Made by a program: the position numbers and the translations under genes. The notes under the pieces were generated by a model. That model did no database searches. It was not told the DNA's origin and saw nothing but the letters and a program-made list of their open reading frames with translations. DNA of 16,318 nt from Anaerolineales bacterium (GTDB lineage Bacteria > Chloroflexota > Anaerolineae > Anaerolineales > UBA4823): positions 1 through 16,318 of the forward strand of contig JAFGBV010000280.1 of assembly GCA_016932955.1 (NCBI GenBank), read 5' to 3'. This document shows positions 1 to 9,442 of the stretch, one piece after another (positions within the stretch are counted from its first letter, which is position 1; each line of letters begins with the position of its first letter).

Positions 1-691
1 CCAACCTCCGCTCCTGCCATAGTTTGGCGCTTCTTACCATAACCTCGCGTGCCAATGTTTCGGCTTTTGGGCCATCATTCTGCTGTGCGATTGTGCGCAG
101 GGCGAGGTAAAACTGATGCGAGAATAGGCGCGCCTGGGCAGGGATGAAATATTCTTGCGCCATGATTTCGTAAAATCCAGCAAATCCATTTAAAATGAGT
201 GTATAGATGGGATTCATGGAGGCAATGGTCAGTGTGTGGTGCAATTGCCAATCGAAAGCAGCGAAAACGACCGGAGATGCTCCTGGCTCCGGGATTGTCT
301 GCAAGCAGGTGCTAACTTCTGCCGGTTTTTTTTCGACTGCCAAACGGGTGTACACCGGCGCCAGGGCTATCCTCACTCCAAGCAGGTTGGGGATAAAATC
401 CTCAGGGAGCAATTCTCGGTGGTGGACAAGGGCGCTGAGCACATTCAACCCGCCATCCTGCCAGTAATCATTGACGCGCGTCGGTTTGCCTTGCTGGATG
501 GTCAGCCAACCATCGCGTTCCAGGCGCTGCAGCGCCTCGCGCAGGGTGGGACGGGTAATGCCAAGGCGAGCTGCCAGTTCGCGCTCAGCGGGCAACTGGC
601 AGCCAGGGGGGAATTCCTGGTGGATGATGGCGGCGATCAGGGTTTGCTCGGCGTAAACTGCCGGGCGTTGGGGTGGGGACCAGTTCTGCAA
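1..691 (-). CDS. fadR: FadR-type fatty-acid-responsive GntR regulator (3' end cut by window edge)
   Basis: Transcription regulator with an N-terminal winged helix and a C-terminal acyl-CoA-binding domain. 230 codons are visible; E. coli FadR has 239, so only the last few residues are missing. I compare with E. coli FadR from memory. The segment FPPG-x-x-LPAEREL, then G-(I/V)-TR-x-TLRE-x-LQRL-x-RDGWLTIQ-x-GKPT, is almost identical; Arg35, Thr44, Arg45, Thr47 and Arg49 are kept, Thr46 is Pro and His65 is Gln. In the C-terminal domain NPIY-x-LILNG and a following YF are kept, which points to FadR proper rather than to a generic GntR protein. The start chosen is TTG at 691, with GGAGG 8 nt upstream; an in-frame GTG at 709 lacks a ribosome site. 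In E. coli, FadR represses beta-oxidation genes, activates fatty-acid synthesis genes and is released from DNA by long-chain acyl-CoA. The gene lies downstream of mfd but has its own promoter and operator. Targets beyond itself cannot be seen here. Confidence 0.88.
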   Translation of the reverse strand, partial: MQNWSPPQRPAVYAEQTLIAAIIHQEFPPGCQLPAERELAARLGITRPTLREALQRLERDGWLTIQQGKPTRVNDYWQDGGLNVLSALVHHRELLPEDFIPNLLGVRIALAPVYTRLAVEKKPAEVSTCLQTIPEPGASPVVFAAFDWQLHHTLTIASMNPIYTLILNGFAGFYEIMAQEYFIPAQARLFSHQFYLALRTIAQQNDGPKAETLAREVMVRSAKLWQERRL

Positions 692-699
692 GGTAAAAA

Positions 700-704
700 C
701 CTCC
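700..704 (-). promoter_or_regulatory. Ribosome binding site of fadR
   Basis: GGAGG on the minus strand, 8 nt before the TTG at 691. It decides the start: neither the in-frame GTG at 709 nor any ATG nearby has a comparable site. Confidence 0.75.
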
Positions 705-714
705 GTCACCTGGT

Positions 715-731
715 AAGTGGTCAGACCAGTT
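715..731. promoter_or_regulatory. FadR operator, probable autoregulatory site
   Basis: The sequence AAGTGGTCAGACCAGTT has a perfect 11-bp dyad core, TGGTCAGACCA (718-728). It differs at one base from the enterobacterial FadR consensus AACTGGTCNGACCAGTT as I recall it. It lies between the predicted promoter and the fadR start codon, over about +2 to +18 of the predicted transcript, where bound protein would block RNA polymerase. The TGGT-N3-ACCA core is shared by several FadR-subfamily regulators, but the flanking bases match FadR itself. That it is bound and regulatory is inference. Confidence 0.82.
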
Positions 732-738
732 GACTTCG

Positions 739-768
739 ATTTTAGCATGCAGAAGGAGGGGGTGTCAA
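739..768 (-). promoter_or_regulatory. Sigma-70-type promoter of fadR
   Basis: Minus-strand -35 TTGACA (768-763), perfect to consensus, an 18-bp spacer, and -10 TAAAAT (744-739). The predicted start is near 732, directly next to the FadR operator. It separates fadR from the mfd operon, although readthrough from mfd is possible because no terminator is visible after mfd. Confidence 0.75.
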
Positions 769-801
769 GATGTAAGTTGGTACCCCAGGCTACGGAAGAT
801 G

Positions 802-3800
802 CTAATTCATTGCTTCAAGCACATTCAAAAGGCGGGAAAGCCAGTTTTCTTGTTCCTGGAATGGCATCCAGAGAGCGTTCTTCCCCAGCCGAACACCCAG
901 GCTCACCAGATGGCTCAGGGCAGAGAGATCCCGGCTGGTGGCACCTTCTGGAAGGGGTGGGTAGCGCAACACGATCTGCCCGTTTTCGCTACTCACCGAT
1001 GCCATGCCTGCCTTCTCTGCCATGAGTTTGATTCTCATTTGTACCAGCAGGTTGGCAACGGGCGCGGGCAAAGGGCCAAAGCGATCCAAAAACTCCTCGG
1101 CGAGGGTATCAAGCTCTTGTTGCGAGCGCATGTCGGCAATGCGGCGGTAGAGTCGCACGCGAGTCTCGCGCTCGGTGACATAATCAACCGGAATGCTCAC
1201 CGGGATGGGGAGATCCACATTGACTGGCAAGGCCAAGGGTCCGTTGTAGAGCTGCAAGGGAGATGATGGCTGCTGACTGGGCTGGGATGTGGAGTCTCCA
1301 GGACGGGATGCCGCCTCAGGAGATGAGCGCATCCTGCGCACTGCATCGGCGAGAAGGCGAGTGTAGAGATGGAACCCAACTGCAGCGATGTGACCATGCT
1401 GACGCATACCGAGGATGTCCCCAGCGCCGCGGATCTCAAGATCGCGCATCGCGATCGAGAAACCGGCGCCCAACTGGGTATTCTCTGCCAGGGTTTCCAA
1501 ACGCTGGCGGCCTTCAAGGGTGGGAAGGTGGCGGCTATGGCGGAAGAAATAGGCATAGGCGCGTTGTGCGCCTCGCCCCACACGCCCGCGTAACTGGTAG
1601 AGCTGTGCTAAGCCGAAGGTATCTGCGCGATCAACGATTAGTGTGTTGGCGTTGGGGATATCCAGCCCGGACTCGATGATCGAGGTGCAGAGCAGAATAT
1701 CAACCTCGCCCAGGGTGAACTGATCCATCCTTTGCGAAAGCTCCTGCTCGGGCATCTGACCATGAGCGATGGTGAGACGCGCTTCGGGCACCAGCTTCGT
1801 CAGATGGCTGCGCATGGCATCGATGGTTTGCACGCGATTGTGGACGAAGAATACCTGCCCGCCGCGTTCCAACTCGCGCAGGATGGCCTGCCGCGCCAGC
1901 CGGGGGGAATAAGGGCCGACATGGGTGATGATGGGTAGGCGCTCTTCGGGCGGGGTGTTGATGGTGGAGATATCCCGTGCCCCAGTGAGAGCCATGTAGA
2001 GCGTTCGTGGGATAGGCGTGGCGGTTAGGGTTAGCACATCCACTTCTGTGCGCATCTTTTTTAAGGTCTCTTTGTGACCTACACCAAAGCGTTGCTCTTC
2101 ATCGATTACCAGGAGGCCTAAATCCTTGAAATTGACATCGCCTTGAATCAAGCGATGAGTGCCAATGATGATGTCGATACTGCCTTGCGCAAGCTTGTAA
2201 AGGATCTCGCGTTGTTGTTGGGGGGTGCGGAAACGGGAGAGCATTTCCACTGCGACGGGGAAAGCTGCCAGGCGCTCGCAAAAGGTGTGGTAATGCTGTT
2301 GTGCCAGAACGGTGGTGGGTACGAGGATGGCGACCTGCTTTCCATCCATCACGGCTTTGAAAGCAGCTCGCAGGGCGACTTCGGTTTTGCCATAACCAAC
2401 ATCACCGCAGATCAGGCGGTCCATCGGGCGGGTTCTTTCCATATCGTCTTTCACTTCGCCAATTACGCGTAGTTGGTCGCCTGTTTCGATATAAGGGAAA
2501 GACGTTTCCAACTCTTGCTGCCAGGGAGAATCTTTTGAAAATGAGTGACCCACCACAATATTGCGTCGGGCGTACAGCTCGAGCAGGTCTTCTGCAACCT
2601 CGATCACTGCCTCGCTGACACGCGACTTGGAGTTCTTCCATTCAATGCTTCCGAGACGCGAAATGGACGGTGCGCGTCCTTCGGGGCCAATGTAGCGGGT
2701 GAGGCGATCTGCCTGGTAAACTGGCACATAAAGTTGGTCGCCTTCAGCGTATTCCACACACAGGTAGTCGCGCTCAACCCCGTCCACGGTGCGGTTGACC
2801 AAACCGGTGAATCGCCCGATGCCATGATCAACGTGCACGATCCAGTCGTCGACCTGGAGATCAGCGTAAGCAGATTCTGGGTCTTCGGCAACCGGTCGCG
2901 GACGTTGCCGTAGCTCTGGGCGACGCCAGCCGAATATCTCGCCGTCGGTGAGTAAATGCATGCGCAGTGCGTTTTCTGGGCTATAGGTAAAGCCTTCCGA
3001 TAGACTCCCATCTAAAAAGGTGATGTCCAATTGGCTCAGGTCACTGGTTGGGTTTTGCTCGCACCACAACTCCTTTAGACGGGCAGATTGGCGGGATACG
3101 ATGATGGTGGTTTCCTGGTTGGCGTGGTTTTGGGCCAGGTGCTCAATTACTGGTTTGAGCCGCCCACCGAAGCGAGGTACTGCACTGAAGTGGCGCGTGA
3201 GTTTAGGCCAGGTGATGGGGAGATCATCTTCTTCAGTCCCTGCGCGGCCGAGATCGATCACCTGCTTACCAGTGAGACTGTCCTCGATTTCTTGCCAGGA
3301 TAGGTATGGAATGGGAAAGTCAGCCTGTAGCTCGCCATCTTCGATGTAATCCTGACGCAAACCAAGCGCCTGTTCTTCCACTTCTGTGACTGTTTCACGC
3401 ACAGCCTCAGCATCATCGATCATGATCACTGCGCTACGCGGCAGATAATCGAGCAGGCTAGCCGGAGTAGGGTGTAGCAGGGGGATGAGGAACTCGCTGG
3501 GAGGTGCGGGAGGGTTGGCAGATGCGCCTTCGACGGGAGGGGAGATGAATTCGCGTGCAGGTGTGATGCGCAGGCTCTCTAAGGGGTGGACGGTGCGCTG
3601 CGTGGAAGGCTCAAAGCTGCGCAAGGTATCAATCTCATCGCCAAAAAGCTCAATCCTCCCTGGCTGGGGTTCGGCTGGAGGCCAGATATCCAAAATGCCG
3701 CCGCGGCGGGCAAATTGTCCTGGGGTGATGACGGTGTTTGCCTGCTCGAAGCCCATGGCAAGCCATGCGCGCAGCAGCTCTTCAGGCTGAACGATTGTGC

Positions 3801-4254
3801 CGGGTTTTATGGTCCGCAGCGCTTTGAGGAAATCACGGCGAGGAAGTGTCCGCGTCATCACTGCGCGGGCAGGAGCGATAATTATCGGTGCCTGTTCTGG
3901 TATCTGTGCGGCGGGTAAATGGTATGCTGAAAGCATGGTCAAAGCTGCCATGCGGTCTCTGCGCGTGGTTACACCCCATGGGGCGTTTTCATAGAATAAG
4001 GGAGTTGGTTCAGGAAAGGAGAGGCGCAGCGATTCTGGCGCCCAGATCGATAATTCATCTGCCAGCAGCATTGCCCGGTCGCTGCGGTCGGTGAGCAAGA
4101 TAACAGGGCATTGCAATACGGACTGAACAGCGGCCACAACGGGAAGGCGAGCTGATCGCCTTAAATTGAGCGGCGGTAGGGCTTCGCCTTGACGGATGGT
4201 ATCGATCAGCTCTTTTTCGCCTTCAATGATTGTATTGATCAGAAGTTCAAGCAT
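802..4254 (-). CDS. mfd: Transcription-repair coupling factor Mfd
   Basis: ATP-driven translocase that removes RNA polymerase stalled at DNA damage and recruits UvrA. At 1150 residues it has the usual full length (E. coli about 1148). N-terminal UvrB-like region, then the RNA polymerase interaction (CarD-like) domain from about residue 470 (DDWIVHVDHGIGRF). The helicase/translocase core follows: Walker A GDVGYGKT near 615-622, Walker B-type DEEQ near 716, TATPIPRT, and LRGRVGRG near 888. The C-terminal TRCF domain is present; a Ser/Pro/Gln-rich linker of about 25 residues precedes it. ATG start. It begins 19 nt after the pth stop codon, so it is very likely cotranscribed and translated with pth, an arrangement common in bacteria. 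No frameshift or missing motif is seen. Confidence 0.97.
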   Translation of the reverse strand: MLELLINTIIEGEKELIDTIRQGEALPPLNLRRSARLPVVAAVQSVLQCPVILLTDRSDRAMLLADELSIWAPESLRLSFPEPTPLFYENAPWGVTTRRDRMAALTMLSAYHLPAAQIPEQAPIIIAPARAVMTRTLPRRDFLKALRTIKPGTIVQPEELLRAWLAMGFEQANTVITPGQFARRGGILDIWPPAEPQPGRIELFGDEIDTLRSFEPSTQRTVHPLESLRITPAREFISPPVEGASANPPAPPSEFLIPLLHPTPASLLDYLPRSAVIMIDDAEAVRETVTEVEEQALGLRQDYIEDGELQADFPIPYLSWQEIEDSLTGKQVIDLGRAGTEEDDLPITWPKLTRHFSAVPRFGGRLKPVIEHLAQNHANQETTIIVSRQSARLKELWCEQNPTSDLSQLDITFLDGSLSEGFTYSPENALRMHLLTDGEIFGWRRPELRQRPRPVAEDPESAYADLQVDDWIVHVDHGIGRFTGLVNRTVDGVERDYLCVEYAEGDQLYVPVYQADRLTRYIGPEGRAPSISRLGSIEWKNSKSRVSEAVIEVAEDLLELYARRNIVVGHSFSKDSPWQQELETSFPYIETGDQLRVIGEVKDDMERTRPMDRLICGDVGYGKTEVALRAAFKAVMDGKQVAILVPTTVLAQQHYHTFCERLAAFPVAVEMLSRFRTPQQQREILYKLAQGSIDIIIGTHRLIQGDVNFKDLGLLVIDEEQRFGVGHKETLKKMRTEVDVLTLTATPIPRTLYMALTGARDISTINTPPEERLPIITHVGPYSPRLARQAILRELERGGQVFFVHNRVQTIDAMRSHLTKLVPEARLTIAHGQMPEQELSQRMDQFTLGEVDILLCTSIIESGLDIPNANTLIVDRADTFGLAQLYQLRGRVGRGAQRAYAYFFRHSRHLPTLEGRQRLETLAENTQLGAGFSIAMRDLEIRGAGDILGMRQHGHIAAVGFHLYTRLLADAVRRMRSSPEAASRPGDSTSQPSQQPSSPLQLYNGPLALPVNVDLPIPVSIPVDYVTERETRVRLYRRIADMRSQQELDTLAEEFLDRFGPLPAPVANLLVQMRIKLMAEKAGMASVSSENGQIVLRYPPLPEGATSRDLSALSHLVSLGVRLGKNALWMPFQEQENWLSRLLNVLEAMN

Positions 4255-4273
4255 TGCGTTTATCCGATCCTCA

Positions 4274-4900
4274 TCACTCGTTGTACAGGTTCATTGCTTG
4301 ATCCAGGCTTTCGGTCACGAAAGTTAGAACGGCATCAGCCGCGCGGTGGAGGGCGATCTCAATGATCTCTTTTTCGTCTTTTCGGAAGCGCTGCAGTACG
4401 TAAGTTGCTGCGTCCATCTGACCCGGAGGGCGGCTAACACCCAGCCGCAAGCGGGGAAAGGCTTCAGTTCCCAGCTGCGCGATGATTGATTGCATCCCTT
4501 TTTGTCCTGCAGACCCTCCTCCTGGGCGGATACGCAAGCTTCCCAGGGGAAGGTCAACATCATCATAGAGGATGATCATGTTTTCCAATGGCACCTTATA
4601 AAACCGCATGAGCGTGCCAACCGCCTGCCCGGAGGCGTTCATAAAGGTTTGCGGCTTAGCTAACACCAGCCGCTGCCCCTTATAGGATGATTTCAATACC
4701 AATGCTTTAAACTCAACCCGTGAGAAGGCTTCTCCCAGGCGCTTAGCCAGACCGTCTAGCGCCATGAAACCGATATTATGGCGGGTGTGCTGATAGGTGC
4801 GTCCAGGGTTGCCCAGCCCGACGATCAGAAACATGCCTGGCTGGGTATCCTGACTGCCCAGCGGGGTCTGGGGATCTGTGAAAGGGTTGTGGTCTGTCAT
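4274..4900 (-). CDS. pth: Peptidyl-tRNA hydrolase
   Basis: Hydrolyses peptidyl-tRNA released from stalled ribosomes, recycling tRNA in the cytoplasm. 208 residues: GLGNPG (Asn31, matching E. coli Asn10), TRHNIGF (catalytic His41, matching His20), PQTFMN (Met87-Asn88) and YDDVDLP (Asp113, matching Asp93). The later loop reads GGGSAGQKGM where E. coli has GGGHGGHNGL, so the substrate-binding His113 and Asn114 positions are Gln133 and Lys134. The first 22 residues are extra relative to the family; Met23 (ATG at 4834) would give the usual length of about 186. Neither start has a strong ribosome site, so the longer start is uncertain. It follows the surface-protein gene by 19 nt and precedes mfd by 19 nt. 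Confidence 0.95.
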   Translation of the reverse strand: MTDHNPFTDPQTPLGSQDTQPGMFLIVGLGNPGRTYQHTRHNIGFMALDGLAKRLGEAFSRVEFKALVLKSSYKGQRLVLAKPQTFMNASGQAVGTLMRFYKVPLENMIILYDDVDLPLGSLRIRPGGGSAGQKGMQSIIAQLGTEAFPRLRLGVSRPPGQMDAATYVLQRFRKDEKEIIEIALHRAADAVLTFVTESLDQAMNLYNE

Positions 4901-4919
4901 CGTCTCTGCTTGCCTTGCT

Positions 4920-5660
4920 CTAGCGGTGGGTGAGATGGTGGATGGTAGAATAGATTCCGATCAGGAGCAGGGCTCCTGCTGCAGCCGCTACACCCGCGCC
5001 GATGCTGGCTGATAGTTGCTGCTCGGAAATCTCGGCCGGGTTTGTAGGCAGAGGTGTTGGAGAAGAAGGCACAGGTGTGAGCGAGGGGACAAGGGTATCG
5101 GTGGGAGAGGCCTGCAGTAAGCTGCCGGGAAGGGGTGTTTCGCTGGCGGGGATAGGGGTGGGGGTGTCGGTTTCGATGGGCGTGTAATTGCGCACACGCA
5201 GGCCCTCTACGATGTACTCTACCTTTTCCCCATTGGTCAGGTTCACGGTTAGCTTCAGGTTGTAATTGCCATCTGTGATGGTTGTGGTATCCCATTGGGC
5301 AAGTATTCCCTCGATCACAGGGCTGGGGCTGCGCTGGATGAGAAACCAGGTATCTGTAGTGTCTATAGCGTATCCGAAGGAGAGCTCTGCATTTTGAAAG
5401 CGGGGCTGATTGCTACTGCCGTAGATGGGCACTGCACCTTGCAAAGCCTGGCCAGGCACGGGCGAAGTGATGGTAACCTGGAAGGGCGAGTTTTGGGCAA
5501 AGGCGGGATGGAGCGGTGTCAATACCCCAAGCGCGATCAGTGTCGCTGCCAAGAGCAGAAAGCCTGTGTGTGCCTGCAATAGGAGCTTTAGCATGTTTGC
5601 CAGCCAAGTCTGGAGGGGGTTGAGGTACATGGCAATTAGGTAGTTTAACATGGAGGTCAA
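4920..5660 (-). CDS. Cell-surface anchored protein with Ig-like region and Pro/Thr linker, function unknown
   Basis: I do not recognise a named family. 246 residues from a TTG start; ATG codons at residues 4, 11 and 23 are alternatives, and Met23 would give a more normal signal peptide. Residues about 33-50 are hydrophobic and end in a signal-peptidase-like AFA before Gln56. Residues 56-160 look like a beta-sandwich (QVTITSPVPG, a run of strands, DGNYNLKLTV, then EGLRVRNYTP), resembling Ig-like surface domains. Residues 160-210 are a Pro/Thr/Ser-rich linker. Residues about 219-240 form a membrane helix with a short basic tail. The layout suggests an outward-facing domain on a stalk, anchored at the C-terminus. 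It is the first gene of the likely operon with pth and mfd. Function cannot be assigned. Confidence 0.8.
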   Translation of the reverse strand: MTSMLNYLIAMYLNPLQTWLANMLKLLLQAHTGFLLLAATLIALGVLTPLHPAFAQNSPFQVTITSPVPGQALQGAVPIYGSSNQPRFQNAELSFGYAIDTTDTWFLIQRSPSPVIEGILAQWDTTTITDGNYNLKLTVNLTNGEKVEYIVEGLRVRNYTPIETDTPTPIPASETPLPGSLLQASPTDTLVPSLTPVPSSPTPLPTNPAEISEQQLSASIGAGVAAAAGALLLIGIYSTIHHLTHR

Positions 5661-5699
5661 AGAGGGTCAATAGTTTCCGATTTGGCGTAAAATGGTCTG

Positions 5700-5714
5700 T
5701 TCCTGATTCAGGAA
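5700..5714. promoter_or_regulatory. Perfect 15-bp palindrome between divergent genes, candidate operator
   Basis: TTCCTGATTCAGGAA is a perfect inverted repeat around one central base. It lies in the 121-bp region between the divergent genes ending their 5' sides at 5660 and 5782. A weak -10-like TAAACT (5722-5727) for the plus-strand gene follows it, so a bound protein could affect one or both genes. No regulator is identified. Confidence 0.45.
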
Positions 5715-5781
5715 AATATGGTAAACTCAATAAGTGTTCAGTACGATGATAGCAAAGAGGTTTTGGAAGGTCAGGTAAGGA

Positions 5782-6156
5782 ATGACGCGTTCTCGCACAG
5801 ACTCAATGGTTGCAAGGTTACGTGACATGCAAGCAGCCTCTCCTGATATCGAGGCATCGGCTGTGGTATCTGTGGATGGTTTGATCATGGCATCAGCTCT
5901 ACCAGCAGATGTGGAGGAAGATCGTGTCTCTGCTATGTCGGCTGCCATGCTCAGTCTGGGAGAACGGATTGCAATGGAGCTGGGGCGCGGGTCATTAGAA
6001 CAGGTGTATATCCGCGGTGGCAATGGTTTTGTGATCCTCACTGCTGTAGGAGAAGAGGCAGTACTCACTGCCCTTGCGCGCGAACAAGCCAAGCTGGGCT
6101 TGGTTTTCCTGGAAATGCGCCGCGCAGCTGAAGATCTGGTGCGGCTGGTTGGTTAG
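5782..6156 (+). CDS. Roadblock/LC7 domain protein (MglB-like)
   Basis: Single-domain Roadblock/LC7 protein of 124 residues. The family serves as dimeric partners or activators of small Ras-like GTPases; MglB acting on MglA is the best known bacterial case. The fold is visible as an N-terminal helix (MVARLRDMQAA), the strand pair ASAVVSVDGLIMAS, a central helix rich in small residues (SAMSAAMLSLGERIAMEL), strands EQVYIRGGNGFVILTAV, and a C-terminal helix. ATG start. No GTPase gene is adjacent, so the partner, if any, lies elsewhere. The gene is followed by a strong terminator-like hairpin and then by pyrG. The specific cellular role is unknown; identification of the domain is fairly safe. Confidence 0.85.
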   Translation: MTRSRTDSMVARLRDMQAASPDIEASAVVSVDGLIMASALPADVEEDRVSAMSAAMLSLGERIAMELGRGSLEQVYIRGGNGFVILTAVGEEAVLTALAREQAKLGLVFLEMRRAAEDLVRLVG

Positions 6157-6193
6157 CACGAGTCAGAACTTCAGCACATTCAGATGCTTTGCG

Positions 6194-6235
6194 GTGGGGA
6201 GGCTGCCGATCAACGGCCCTCCCCACTCCCTTTTT
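6194..6235 (+). terminator. Strong intrinsic terminator or attenuator before pyrG
   Basis: A perfect 9-bp stem (GTGGGGAGG, 6194-6202, with CCTCCCCAC, 6218-6226) encloses a smaller GCCG/CGGC stem and is followed by TCCCTTTTT. It ends only 27 nt before the pyrG GTG. It may simply end the Roadblock transcript, but no convincing promoter fits between it and pyrG, so a role as a pyrG attenuator is possible. Confidence 0.8.
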
Positions 6236-6247
6236 ATATTCTCATAG

Positions 6248-7879
<1,632 letters not shown>

Positions 7880-7925
7880 CCTGCTGCACCATTCAAAATA
7901 TGGGGTGTGTGCAGGTGATTTTTTT
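7880..7925 (+). terminator. Intrinsic terminator after pyrG
   Basis: The hairpin begins one base after the pyrG stop: CCTGC-TG-CACC pairs with GGTG-TGT-GCAGG, leaving a small internal mismatch. TGATTTTTTT follows. It separates pyrG from eno. Confidence 0.7.
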
Positions 7926-7955
7926 GCGCATGCCCCAAATTTCTTTTCTCCGCGG

Positions 7956-7961
7956 TACAAT
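7956..7961 (+). promoter_or_regulatory. Possible -10 element of the eno promoter
   Basis: TACAAT in the AT-rich region between the pyrG terminator and eno. No good -35 hexamer is found at 15-19 bp upstream, so this is tentative. If used, the start would be near 7968 and the leader about 70 nt. Confidence 0.3.
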
Positions 7962-7990
7962 ATGCCCTGTTTTTAGCCATTCTTAATTAA

Positions 7991-9328
<1,338 letters not shown>

Positions 9329-9362
9329 TAACCAGGTATTTGTAAACCTAGCACATTCTTAT

Positions 9363-9432
9363 TCACCGCAGAGACGCGAGGTACGCAGAGAGATTTTTTC
9401 ATCACGCTGCCATCCTGGCGACTCTGTGGTGA
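9363..9432. repeat. Intergenic repeat-like element with inverted ends
   Basis: A 70-bp stretch lies between the convergent eno and zinc-ribbon genes. Its ends are inverted copies with one mismatch: TCACCGCAGAG (9363-9373) and CTCTGTGGTGA (9422-9432). Inside, CGCAGAGA occurs twice, 16 bp apart (9368 and 9384). I recall related CACxGCAGAG-type sequences dispersed through intergenic regions of many environmental bacteria, including Chloroflexota. It encodes nothing I can see. Only one copy is present here, so multiplicity in the genome is inference. Confidence 0.5.
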
Positions 9433-9442
9433 TTTGATTTTG

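Noticed and set aside
236..733. Long plus-strand open frame opposite the left-end gene
   Set aside because: It is antisense to the FadR homologue, whose protein motifs are unmistakable; the plus-strand translation resembles no family.
692..801. Intrinsic terminator after mfd
   Set aside because: No stem followed by a T-run is found; the region holds the fadR promoter and operator instead.
5000..5200. Possible DNA tandem repeat (GT/GG-rich stretch)
   Set aside because: It is the Pro/Thr/Ser-rich linker coding region of the surface protein; the repetition is at protein level and irregular.
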